From assembly GCA_033085395.1 (NCBI GenBank), contig JANQBS010000173.1:22264-86263 (forward strand): a DNA stretch of 64,000 nucleotides. Direction: 5' to 3'. Every line of letters starts with the position of its first letter. Position 1 is the first letter of the stretch. The notes under the pieces were generated by a model. That model saw only the letters and a program-made list of their open reading frames with translations. It was not told the origin of the DNA and searched no databases. This stretch comes from Xanthoparmelia taractica (taxonomy: Eukaryota > Ascomycota > Lecanoromycetes > Lecanorales > Parmeliaceae). Position numbers and translations under genes: made by a program. Below are positions 1 to 11,474 of this stretch, in pieces.

Positions 1-737
1 TATGTACCTTTACTATGTGCAACCCTCATGGTAATTTTATGCTCTGACGACATAATCACATGGAATGCCGTTTGATCTTACAGTTAAGATAAGGGGGAAG
101 AGTGAGAGAAGGACGATGATAGGTCAATCCGTCGGTCCATCTCATCCCAAGCGAATGTCGTGATCAAGCCCCAAGGATCGCTTGCATCTTTTCGCGTCCA
201 GCTCGACAGGAAAGCGTGGGAAGATGCAGGGGAAGGTCCCGAGAAAGTGGCCAAGTTATATTAGATTCTAGGCATCTGGATTGGTCTTTGGCCTCACCAT
301 ATGCAGTCTTCAGGCAGTCGCATATACCATTACTCGTGCGTAGTGACATGCTTCTAGGAACAACAGGCGGAACCACAGATCGACGGAAGATAATCGGACC
401 GAAGAAAATTGCGTAGCCACTTTTGGCCTAGTATGCTGACTTAGAAAATGGCGACATCCCGCCCATGCAAGAGCTCATTCTCTTAAAGTCATTTGGTGTG
501 ATTGATTGATCATTCTCCTTGATTTGCTAAAGTACTATACTTCTACAACGAACAATTCAACCTTATTGACCATGTCGTTATCGCCCGCATCATCTATCTT
601 AGCCAATCATCATGTCCAGTCTTTTCCCTCGCCGTTGGTCGGGTAGGAAAGGTCCTGCGTCAATATGCTCCATCCATCTTTCTTGCCTCTCATCCACCTT
701 CAACACCTTCACCTTGAATCAATAGCCTCACTCAAAC
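1..737. other. 5' flank without a recognised gene
   Basis: No convincing coding exon is seen. The last 100 bases before the ATG at 738 are pyrimidine-rich (many CCTTC/CTC runs), as is common in ascomycete promoters, so this probably holds the promoter and 5' UTR of the dioxygenase gene. Confidence 0.4.
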
Positions 738-2088
738 ATGGCACCAGGGTTGACAGCCACCTTACCAACTCATACCCCATCAGTCGAAAAGCAGGTGGCG
801 TGCTCCATCTTTCCTGACGGCATCAAGACCTCTGGCCAGCATCCTCCTCTTTACCATCAACTCAGTCCTTACGACGACTTCCCTCATCAGATCACTGGCC
901 CCACCGTATGGGATGCGGATGACTACAAGAACAATCCAGAGCGATGGACCCATTGGTTCACGCATGACGAGCTGGCAGAAATGAGTGAAGCCGCCGACAA
1001 TTTCAGAAATGCTGGCATTCCCTTAACCGGCATATCAAAGGTTGCTCTTCAACAGAGTCATGACAACAACGCAAGGTAACAAAGACTTTAGGCCAACTTC
1101 CAGCTTCCTCTTCTCTCCACTTTCCTCGAGTCAATGCGCAACGAACTCCTCAATGGCAAAGGTTTCATACTATTCAAGGGCTTTCCCGTGGAGCAATGGG
1201 GGAACCATAAGTCGGCTATTGCATACATGGGACTGGGCACATACCTGGGATACTTTGTCAGTCAAAATGGGAAGGGTCATGTCCTCGGACATGTGAAGGA
1301 TCTGGGAGACGATGCGAAGCAGACCGACAAGGTTAGAATATACCGGACAAACGCACGGTAAGCCCACGACCTGTCTATCGGAATTTGCTTGCCGACTGAA
1401 ATCTTCACAGCCAATTCTTCCATGCAGACGACTCGGACCTTGTGGGCCTACTCTGCATCGCGCGAGCCCTCGAAGGGGGAGAGTCCGACATCACTTCGGT
1501 GCACCACGTCTACAACATTCTACGAAAGGAAAGGCCTGATGTGCTCAAGACCTTGACCGAGCCGATATGGTATTTCGACCGCAAAGGCGAAGTCAGCAAG
1601 GGCGAGGATCCCTACATCCGAGCGAGCGTCTTCTACCTTGAACCCGCTGGAAAGGGGCGAGTATACTGCAAGTGAGGCATTCTTCTCCCTCCACTAATCG
1701 GCAAGCTTGCTAACCCCGGTGTAGATGGGATCCATACTTCGTTCGGTCTCTGGAGCGCTTTTCCTCCGCTGGCATCATCCCGCCATTATCCCCTGCGCAG
1801 CTCGAAGCAGCAGACGTTCTCGAAGCTACCTGCAAGCGGACGGCTCTGCACATGATACTAGACGTTGGCGACATTCAATTTCTATCGAACGAACATCTAT
1901 TGCACGCCAGGACAGAATATAAAGATCACGCGCCACCAGCTCCGAGACGGCATCTGATGAGATTATGGTTGGCGACGCCGGAAAGCGAAGGGGGATGGAA
2001 GTTGCCCTTCCATGACAGCCAGGAAAAAAAACGCGGTGGCATACAAGTCGACGATGTGGCCCCAGTGGCACATTTGGACGCAGACTAG
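738..2088 (+). CDS. TauD/TfdA-like Fe(II)/2-oxoglutarate dioxygenase
   Basis: Four exons join in frame: 738-1040, 1092-1357, 1411-1671 and 1725-2088, giving 397 residues. The introns are 51-53 bp with GT-AG ends. The protein resembles the fungal TauD/TfdA (clavaminate synthase-like) family, which uses Fe(II), O2 and 2-oxoglutarate to hydroxylate small organic substrates; the substrate here is unknown. The motif FFHADDSD (about residues 192-199) supplies the first His and the Asp of the iron triad. The distal His lies in LLHART (about residue 337), and the Arg-rich RRHLMRLWL about 15 residues later fits the 2-oxoglutarate-binding Arg. The start ATG opens a typical N-terminus and exon 1 ends in phase 0. 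There is no signal peptide, so a cytosolic enzyme is likely. No neighbouring pathway partner was found. The fold is well supported; the substrate is not. Confidence 0.85.
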
Positions 2089-4044
2089 ACTAGACTCACA
2101 GCCTGTTCATCGTATTGCTACACAGACCAATCTATACCACACTACGCATCTTCCACTAGGACATATGATTCCCCCCTCCGCTACTAAATAGCTGTCCCAT
2201 TCAACGAGCACATACCTCTACAGCCTAAGCAAAGCCCACCTCCTATACTCGAACATGTCTATCCAACGTCAATACCTCCCCCTCGAGCTCCAAACCCATC
2301 GCATACTCCCCCAACCCCTATTCCCCTCACATTCTCCCTCCCACCAACAACCAACATCCTCACCACGAACCTAAACCCACAAAGCCACCAAGCTCGCGTC
2401 AAATCGCACAGCAAAATGTGAACGTACATAAACCGCCCCATCCAATTCCACAGCTGAAACACCCCCAAATCAACTCCGCACAGCAACTCGTTGCGTCCAA
2501 AATAGCAGTCTCCAAACCTCGCTTCGACCCGACGGGACAAGTTTTCCCGTGGTGTTTATACAGATGGAACCAAGCTCTCAGCTCCTCCATCTATCATCTG
2601 TAAGTATTCTTGCTTGCTCGATTATCGTTAAGATATCAGCTAGGCAGGTAATACACACCAACAAACAAGCAGACAGGCAGGTAGGAGCGAAATTGACGCA
2701 TAAATCCCACTCGTAGTCTATTGCATCATTGACCCCATCCACTTTTTGGAAGACAGGGTAAATGTATGCGAAGTGACAAGGCCAAGGTAGTCGTTTGAAT
2801 GCTTGGTGGTGTAGTGGAGCTGATACATCATATTGGGGGGGGAAGTTCGAATTGCTGTCAATGAGTCTCTGGGGTACTCGTGTGCTTTATAAAGACATGC
2901 TTGATCAATAAAGGGATATAATTTGGATATCCACACAGGTAACAGCGTAGGGTGAATTTACGGGGAATGAAGTAGAGTGCTGGCATTGATTCCAATCTGG
3001 CCGTGACCGACCCTACCTACTTCAGGTCAGGGTAGTGACTGGTGTAGAGGAAGCATATGGGTTCCTTAACCGAGTGTGCGGACCATACCCTCAGCTCTCT
3101 AGTCACAATTTGCCATCTCCCTACCTATAGTAGTATTGATAGGCTTATAGGTCTTCCCTAACAGCGTCGTGGCCACGTGCTCATAGCTAACAGGAGGACG
3201 TCAAGGAGAGTGATAATGAGTTAACAGCGAGCCTTACCCAAGGTATATACAATGGTCTGAGACCAGCCAGTGGTTCTTCATCCGCGCTTTTCTTCTCCCG
3301 AATCGTAGCATTCTTCCGTAACGTCCGCTCAAGCCTGCGTATAGAATTTGTGCTAGATCTATGCCTGCTCTACGGAATAGGAGTCTTTCTTAACATTCTG
3401 GCACGCTTCTGCAGTGAGTATACAGTGCATGCGAAAGACGCAGCGAAGTGCAGCCTCTTAAACTCATGCATTCCGTTAATTTTCTGGGGACCAACAGCTA
3501 GAGCTTGCGGAAGATCTCGATCAGAAGGAACGCGCAGTGTCAGTATACCACCTACATACACGATGTCGAGGTCGCTATTTAATCCGGCTCAAGCTGTCGT
3601 TCAAGGGAGCGATAAGAGGACAGAGACTCTAAGAGCAGGAAAGACGGGAGAGACTCAACATGACGACATGGAGGTATAAGAGCCAGAGTATCATTTGAAT
3701 CTATAGGACAGACAAGATTGAACCTTCTGACCGCTAAAATCCTCACTCAATCAATCTGTGTTTGTTCTGGACAATGTGATGAGCACTTCCGCCGGACTCA
3801 ACAGATGTAGTGGTGCTAGGGGAGTATGCAAGGGGTTTCTTGATGGGCGCCAAGTGGCGAAGGATGACAAGATGTAGTCTTCTTGGAAGCGACCTGGATG
3901 AATGTCGTCATGGCTATTCTGTCAACAGCCGTTGCCGGAATCTTTTTCAGAACATTAATTTCGTTCCTAAACGCATCGGGCTCAAGTCGTGACTAGTGCT
4001 CCCAATCAACATGACCATCGGCTCTCCTAAATGCCTCGGTTGTT
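2089..4044. other. intergenic stretch without a recognised gene
   Basis: Only short, non-homologous reading frames are present. The part at about 2220-2420 is strongly C/A/T-rich on the plus strand and looks like low-complexity sequence downstream of the dioxygenase. Nothing resembling a known domain was seen. Confidence 0.4.
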
Positions 4045-5110
4045 TCATTCAGTAACGTCTTTGCAGTAGTATCTGGGAAAGAGGCCCTGTCTACCGCACC
4101 AAAACCCCCAGAACCAGTCATCGTTAACATTCTCACATTCCCGAATCTCCTCCCCTTTCGGGAATGCAAGCTCATCGTCAACGCCCTCGCCCTCACTAGG
4201 CCAGAAAGACCACTGGGCTAACATACGCAGTCCACCGCCTCCGCTGGGTGGGTATGTACCACCGGCGGGACTTGTATTTGATAGGTCCAGTGCATGACCA
4301 CCGACGAGATCTTGGACAACAATATATCTCTGACCCGTGTCCGATATCTCAAAGCCGACGATGACCATGCGGTGGTTTTTGAGGCAACGTCGCCACTCTT
4401 GAGGTCCGTTCGCTTGGGAGATTTGCCCGCGTTTGACGAGTTTGAGGTAGCAACTTGCGCACAGATCGTCATCACATTGTGGACAGTGAAAGTGGTTGGC
4501 GGTTGATGGAATAGGCGAAGCGCAGATGTTGCAATTGATACTGCATGTAACGGAGAGAATTGTGGTGTTGTCTCTGAAGGTTGGAAGTCCATAGAGCGCA
4601 CATAGTCAACATTCGTAGAGGGGTGAGAGCCGACAAGCGATAGCGGATGGGTGCAACATCTGCCAGCCCTTGCGCAAAAAGCACAGTAACCCCATTCACC
4701 GTCACTGCAGGTATCACAAACCCAAAAGTTATCTTGCGCAAAAGCAGAGCAGCTTGCGCAAAAGCAACCTGTTCGAATTTTTGAATTTGAAGACCAACAT
4801 CGGGTTTGAAAGTCTTAACCACCACTGCTCCTACCCTTTCATCTGCTGGCGGTTCTTGAGCCATGACGCGTCGGTAACGGCGACCGGTGAGGATGTGAGG
4901 GAATGCTAATTCTTATGAGTCTCCAGCGTTGGGGCTGGCTGTACGATCCCAAAGAGTCATTGCACTCTGGCCAAAAACGGACCAATTTAGATAGCCTCGT
5001 CCGAGACAACTACATTGTAAGCCAAGATCATAGTTGCCGTCATCGCATTGCTCGCAACGCATATGCCGCTTGCACGCTATATCTGACTAACCGCACCTTT
5101 CACAAGAGAC
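4045..5110 (-). pseudogene. Zinc-finger (ZZ-like) plus SH3 adaptor gene, 5' part apparently decayed
   Basis: Read from right to left, the minus strand encodes a degenerate ZZ-like finger near 5050-5110 (CERC, CEQCDDGNYDL), two further Cys-rich clusters near 4660-4770 and 4430-4530 (CNICASPIP, CPQC, CASCY), the block WRRCLKNHRMVIVGFE and a C-terminal SH3 domain (ALAYP-like positions, DELAFPKG, DWFWGFW, GRQGLFPRYYC) ending at the stop at 4045. This order is known from uncharacterised fungal SH3/ZZ proteins. A small intron ending at about 4573 is needed to join the second and third clusters. In the first finger, an in-frame TAG lies at 5087-5089 and the expected YDLC is YDLG. No clean start or first exon could be built. 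The 3' half may still be translated. I infer a decaying gene; an undetected intron set is the alternative. Confidence 0.5.
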
Positions 5111-5937
5111 ATTTGCTGCGCCAGAGACGAACGAAGTCTACCTCCTCTCCTCTCTACAGGACTACATCAGCTTTTCCAAGAAGGGAGGGACGGAGAGGTA
5201 AATATATGTAGCTTTGATTCATCTCTTTTGGAATCGCATTTGTATCCATCCCCAAACGACTATCTGAACTGTACTGGGTCGAATAACGTTGAAACCCCAC
5301 CTCCTCTGCGATCAAACTCGGCCTTTCCTCAAACGTATTTACGCCAAAGGCGTAGTGAATGGAGAGATCAAACAAGGAGAAGTAGCAGTCTCTGCATATA
5401 TGTAGTAGTGCGTTGCCAAATGGTAAAACAACGTGACCATGATTAACGATTTGACGCGGAACGATAGTTACGATACATCTGGATTCACATAGGAACGGAG
5501 TCTCCACTCCCACTCAGCTCGTACCTCGTCCCTTTCGGTAAATCTGCCTGTTCTCTCGGTCGCCCCTGCCCCTTTCATCGAACCTTCTAGCTCATGTGCC
5601 CGGAACGTCCTTCCATCAAAATCTGCTCGTCTCTTTCTAGAAACCGTAATCTGCCAATGCCCCAACCGTGCCGATAGATCTGCTCTTTTGCACTCATGCC
5701 GGGCTGTCTACAGCAAAAGGTGCGTAGCCACCGCTCTTCCGACCAAATATACGTACCAGGTCCTGCATAGGTCATATTCATGCTCGCAACGCCAATGCGA
5801 CATAGAACCCACCAAGAGTGCTAAAATGCTATGGTCCGGTATCGCTTGCCTGGGTCAAATAACTTGCGCATTTCTCATATCCGAGAAGCCGATAACAAAG
5901 ACCTGAGGAACGCGGCTAGGAAAGATGTGTCCTTGGA
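5111..5937. other. stretch with short open frames, no recognised gene
   Basis: Several minus-strand open frames exist here, including one of about 119 codons ending near 5154. None shows a domain I recognise. It may contain upstream exons of the adjacent zinc-finger/SH3 gene or the 3' UTR of the NACHT gene. Confidence 0.3.
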
Positions 5938-8900
5938 TCAGTCTTCAAAAGAGGTATCAGGGTCATGACGCTGAGGTGGTGAAGAAGGTGCATCATAGAA
6001 TTCTTTTCGACCTTCCCAGAGTTCCATTCCCTCCAAAGCAAAGGTGTTGGGATCGAAGAACGACTTATGTGTATACCACTCAGATCCTTCCCTACTTTCT
6101 CGTGCGATAGAGGTTCTCATGTGAGAAGAGTTCGGATCATTGGAACGGATTACTTCAAGGCGTCCGGAAAACTCCCGGAGCTGACGTTGGAAATTTGCCC
6201 GGTCTTCTTCCAGCTTGTTGCTACGTAATGCCGCAAACTGCTCGAGGATTGCGACAAACTCCTCTGATTCTCGCTCGGAAAGCTCATACTGTCTCACATC
6301 ATAGGATTCTATAAGCTCTTCTGTACTAATCCTGATTTCGAGGATCGTACACCTCGAGTATAAGAGGGCGCCTCTAGCAATGCACATTTCCTGGATACGG
6401 GGGAAATCTGGCGTATTTCCCAGGACCAATTGGATCGTGGACAGAGCGGATAGCTGCATATCAAACGCATACCAGATATCGAGGGGACCGGGGTTGTGAG
6501 TATACCGAGTATACTGAGACGCGCTAAAATGAAAATTCCAAATTGCACCCATGTCCGCCCCATTCTCAATGAATGCTATGATAGATGATGTGAGAGTCTT
6601 GGAGTTTGAAATCCAAGTTGTCCTGCGCCGCAAGTGGTGTTGGATCAGAAATCAATCATTCCATAGTGCAGCCGTACGCTCCAAGAATCCTCTCCACATC
6701 GTCTTCGCGAAAAGGTTCCCGTTCGGATTTGCACCTCGCCTCAGAAGTTCAACTACAACCTTCAGAGCCCCGGGCGGACTGGACCCGCCCAAAATAGAAC
6801 AGCAAAGCAAGTACTCCAATGTTTCAGGACTAACACTCTTCTCTCGGCAATCGAGCACGTGCTGCACATAATGAACGAGATTGTACGACGCTGCGAAGCC
6901 TAATAATCGTATTGAGTCTGTGGCCGCGGCATTGGCATGATCAAAGGTCCGAAGTTCGCTCGTTGCAGAGTCGAAAGAGTCTGTCGAACTAGATCTGGAA
7001 CTTAATGGCGTATATGCTTGGTCATGTATTCTCGCCAATCGGCCCCAACGCATACACCAGTGAGAGTTTGGACGCCATTGTGGATGAAGACGGTCTGAGA
7101 TTGACATGGTCCCATTTACGAGCTCGCACAGCCTGGTTTGCGGCCTTCCAGCCCGGTCCTCAACATTGGCAACCTCATCCATGATATCATCTATATAATC
7201 TAGACTCAGCTCATTATCATAGCTTATGAGATGGCTCATGGGACCCATCAGTCTCAATATTCCTAGCGAAGCCTTGATAGAAAATATTTGAGGATCGAAC
7301 TCCGGCGCCGAATTGTCTTCTAGAAACTTCCTCCCTGGCCCGGTAGCTTCAAGGAAATCGACAGCCGTGCGGTGGATAAAACTCACACCGGTATCGAGCT
7401 GCAACTCTAAAACCTTGACGTCTGTCATCTCGGATTCGGAGCCCGAACTTCGGCCATGTTTTCCGGGCTTCAGATTTTGCAGTTCATTCTCTTTTCCAGG
7501 TTTGGAATCGTCCAAAATCTCCCTTTCAGAGTCAGAAGCTGACATATCATCTTTTGAGCCGGCATCCATTTGCTCAGACTCTGGTTCATAGCTGCTTGTC
7601 TCGCTCTTGGTGTCCTGGTTTGAAGGCTCATGGACCTCAAGAAGCCCTGCGCATCGTGTGATTATTCTATCCCGAGTCCGTTGACACAACGATGCAATTT
7701 TCTGCGTGGATACGTTATGATCAGATAAGAGCATAGCTTCGAGTTCCTTGTAAGATGCAAGTGCGTGCTCTAAAAGGGATGATCTCGGCCTGTAAAGAGC
7801 TATTCGGAGAAAACACGACGCTTGTTGTCGGTAGGGTTTATCAATTTGGAGGAGCATGCGGAGATAGATGCCCTCGATTTCACTTGGCAAACATGCAAGT
7901 CTTTCCTGCAGCTGTTCTGGGCTATCATCGTTTCTCAGACCTCGAATCTGGTCCTTCACAGCTAGTTTGACCCATAAGAAAACCCCCTCCGCTTTCGCCA
8001 CAATTTCCTCCTTCAGTTTGTTCATCTCGTATCCGTTCTCTGATATCATCGACGCTAGTCGCGGTACGTCTTGGAATTTATCCTCCACGTATCGTTGAAC
8101 ATCCTTGTGCGTCAAATCCTGCAAGCGGAGCTTTGCAGAAGAGCCAAAAGCATCCTCGAATATTTTGTACGGTCGACTTGACAAGCAGACTTTAGCGCCA
8201 GACTTCGATACAATATCGCGAACAAACGTGACCAGCTCGTCGTGGTCTTCATCGAATTCGTCTAGTCCGTCGAGAAAGAAACATAGACGACATGAGCTCT
8301 GCAGCTGACTTATCGCCTGTTGGAGCGTCCTTTGCAGCCGACTTCTGGTCCAAGAGCCAATTGAGCTATGTCCGAGCGCAGTACTTCTGTTCCGTTCTGG
8401 CAGTGATCCGAAAGTGACCGGTAAAGCGGTCGTATTTGGGGGCTCATTCAAGATCTGCCACAAGAGCGACCGCAGTAAGCCTTCGAAACTCTTTTGAATT
8501 ATTGTACCGCTGCTCCAGAAATAAAATTTGGGCATGAGGAGAACTTTTGTTTCAGACCAGACTTCTAGTGCCTGGATCGTTCGTTCGTCCTCACATAGAA
8601 AGCTCATCAATGTCGATTTGCCTGAACCAGCTTTGCCATTGACCCAATAGATACCCTCACCATTCTCAAGCCAAGCGCTAAAATTGTCCCAAGGACGCAC
8701 AGCCCGGCCGGACTTATCGAATATCCACTGGAACGTCTCGCTATGGGCTTCTGCGATTGTCTCTTCACGGCTAAGCATCTCGGCAAACCATAGACTGTCA
8801 AGAAGCTGCGTGCGGTATTCCCTGTCCTCTTGGCGTCTCTTGTGTTCTCGGACTGTACTGTTGACCATTTCTTTGAGTGTCTCATTCTCATTATGAATAA

Positions 8901-9527
8901 GTTCCTTGAGCTCTCCAAACTTCGAACCTTGAGAAAGACTGTGTATGAGCGTTTGCATTTTTTTGTCTAGACCTTGGAAATCCTTGCTGTGTTGCAAGGA
9001 TGTCAAATTGAGACGTTGTCTGTTCTCGGACCGATCAGGACACATGACACCAAATGACTCATGCTGCTTCCTAGCCCAGGGAATTACACATACCTTAGGT
9101 TGATCAGGATCTGCGTATCCAATGCGCTCCTGTAGCCATCTAACCGCTTCTGGATTCCTTTCATCTCGCCTTTTTCCCAAAGCAGTTTGACGGTCTTCCG
9201 AATAGCTTGCCGCTTTTTGTGCGGTCCTTCAATCTTCAGCGAGTCAATCTTTTGCACAAGTTGGTCGGCTGTCGTCGAACATTGCCTAGCAATCTCCAAT
9301 AAAGACTGCTCGTCGGGTGTGGCAGAAGTTCTCACGCTTTGGTTGACATCTGAAAGATCGAGCTCAGCACGAGCCTCAACAAGATGCTTTGTTAAGTCCT
9401 CAAGATCTCTGTATTCAGGCAAAGAACCTTCCTTGTAAATCTCTACGCATTTGGCCACCGTCTTCGTGCTGAAGTCGACCACCTGGATTACCCCGCAGGC
9501 AAGGCTGAAAGCCGTGAGAGGGTCCAT
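5938..9527 (-). CDS. NLR-like protein: HeLo-like N-terminal domain, NACHT NTPase, ankyrin-like tail; one in-frame stop
   Basis: Exon 1 is 9094-9527; intron 9020-9093 (GTATGT...AACAG) joins it in frame to exon 2, which starts at 9019. The N-terminus MDPLTAFSLACGVIQVVDF is the fungal HeLo-like/N-terminal domain found on NACHT proteins. Around residue 270 is a Walker A, GKAGSGKST, and near 395 a Walker B, LCFFLDGLDEFDED, followed by the sensor-like CLSSRP. This is the layout of fungal NOD-like receptors, which sense non-self cues and drive incompatibility or defence. The tail has an acidic Ser-rich linker and degenerate ankyrin-like units (LRRGANPNG, FIENGAD). A TGA at 6652-6654 interrupts the frame; the same frame then stays open for about 230 codons to 5938 and continues ankyrin-like sequence. 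Without readthrough the product is 933 residues; with it, about 1171. No intron that removes the TGA in phase was found. Confidence 0.8.
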
Positions 9528-11474
9528 CGTGACTGCTGGAAGAAGATAGGGAAGCTGAAATCACGGATGCTGATGCTCGCTTTCTCGGACGCCAAAAAGA
9601 AAATTTGCGCGCAATGATCAACAGACAAGTGATAGGAATGCTAAGGAGACTGCGGTTTTGGATGAAGCTTGCAGAAACTGACGCGCGACGAACCCTCATA
9701 CTCACTCTCACTCTAGTCCAAAAGTGGGAATCGAGAAGCACCTTCTTCATCTAGCTAGGCTAGCCCGGGCTAACATTTTTCCTTCTCCTGTTCTCAATCT
9801 ACATTTGGACGCCAATCGTCTATGAGAAAATGAGTTTGAGAAGCCAGAAGTTAAGGTGACTAGCGCGGATACGCTATGAATAGCTACAAGTTGAAAGATT
9901 GGAGCTACCAACAATGCCAGCCTTGAAGACCTCCAAGAGAGTTATTGGATCTTAAATGCCTCGGTCTTTAAGTCTGCCGCCTCGGGAAGAAGGTCTCCAG
10001 TAATATAGGTAGCAAACATAGGGACATTAATAGCAGCCTGCAAGTTGGGAGCGTGACCTCCACTGTAGTCTCCCTCTTTCAGGAACAGGAGCATTTACAG
10101 GTCAAAACTACTCGGATCTGTTGAAATTCCTGTAGCACTGTGTTGAAACCACTGTGTTGGCAAATAGGGGTATAAGTAGCCTTCCCACACCCATAGAATC
10201 AATCAATCCTTCATCCTCCATCAATATTTCAACAGAATCCCCACTGACGCTAGGATCATAGTTTCCTGCTTCTGCAATGCCGGCACTAGCGCTGATGTAC
10301 TTTCCAGTCATGATGACTAACTATTGCTTGAGCGTCTGCGCAGCTACGCTATCACTAAGCCTAAGCACCCAGAGAAGACGATGATCATCGTCAACGATTT
10401 CATGGACGGACCTGCGGAAGATACCAACGTTAAGCTAAATTACGGGTAGACAGGCTCACAGAGTCAATCTCGACAGTGGTTAGGGCGTAGGAAATCAGGA
10501 TACTAGAGAAGTAAGAAAGCGAGGTCAACCATCCTAGATAGGACACAAATAGATACTGAGACGAGAAACCTATTTCGCTGCCTTACAATCTTGATTTACT
10601 CCCCTCTTCTTCTTGGAACCCACAATATCCAAGTAAGAGAACCTTTCTCCTACGCTTCAACCATCCAGCCATGAATTTTCACAAACCTAGTATAACTTAC
10701 ATAGTCAATTCACGCAACTCTTTGACCCCCCTTAGGATCCGCCATACTCCATCTCGCCGTCCACTTTACCCAAGATGACTCACAGCAGCGTATTCACAGC
10801 CGTCTTCGCACCCGTAGACCCAGTTTCCCTTGTGGCTCTCGAGGCCTCTTGCCCTTCCGCCCCATTTCATCCTATAATCACGAATCCCTAGACCTCTAGA
10901 GCCAAGATGGACGGACGATTGGCAAATCGGCTTACCCTCTTTTCAAAGCCAGGCATGCAAAAGTCGTAAATCACATATCAATCCAGTGACACTATCCCAC
11001 AAGGTCTACTCTTCCCGACCCTCCATTAAGGTTAATTGGTCAAACTAAGGTGTTCGGTGAGTGCGGAAAAGATGTACAGAAACAGAATAAATGCCGAGTC
11101 GGATGAAGTGTCAATTTTTCTGATGTGGGACCTTGTAGCGCGACCTCCATGGAGAATCGGTTCTTGTTGATTGCGGACGCGTGTCGTGACCGCAGGATCT
11201 CTGCGGGGTACGATGCGTTGAAGGGTTTGGCCGATTTGAGGTGAAAGTAAGCTCCCGTATCATCGTAGATTAGTTCTTAGTATGTGTAATGAGGGGCGGC
11301 GGAAGGGTTCGAATTATGGCTGATAAGTTGTTTTCATGGGGGAAGTAGACCTACCATGGGAAATAGCACGAACAGCGATGAGTTAGCAAGTGCAGCAAAC
11401 AGACATGCAAGTCTAGTATACGATTGTATTGATGGAAACCCTTATAACATGGTTGAAAGATTTTTGAGCTTCGC
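9528..11474. other. intergenic stretch with two short protein-like fragments
   Basis: Most of this stretch is featureless. On the minus strand two short frames look protein-like: about 10108-10311 (containing EAGNYDPSVSGDSVEILMED) and about 9950-10095 (containing EGDYSGGHAPNLQAAINV). They may be exons or remnants of one decayed gene, but I could not join them or name a family with confidence. Confidence 0.3.

Noticed and set aside
3350..3679. 109-codon plus-strand frame with a hydrophobic start
   Set aside because: No domain, no good codon pattern and no homology I recognise; likely chance.
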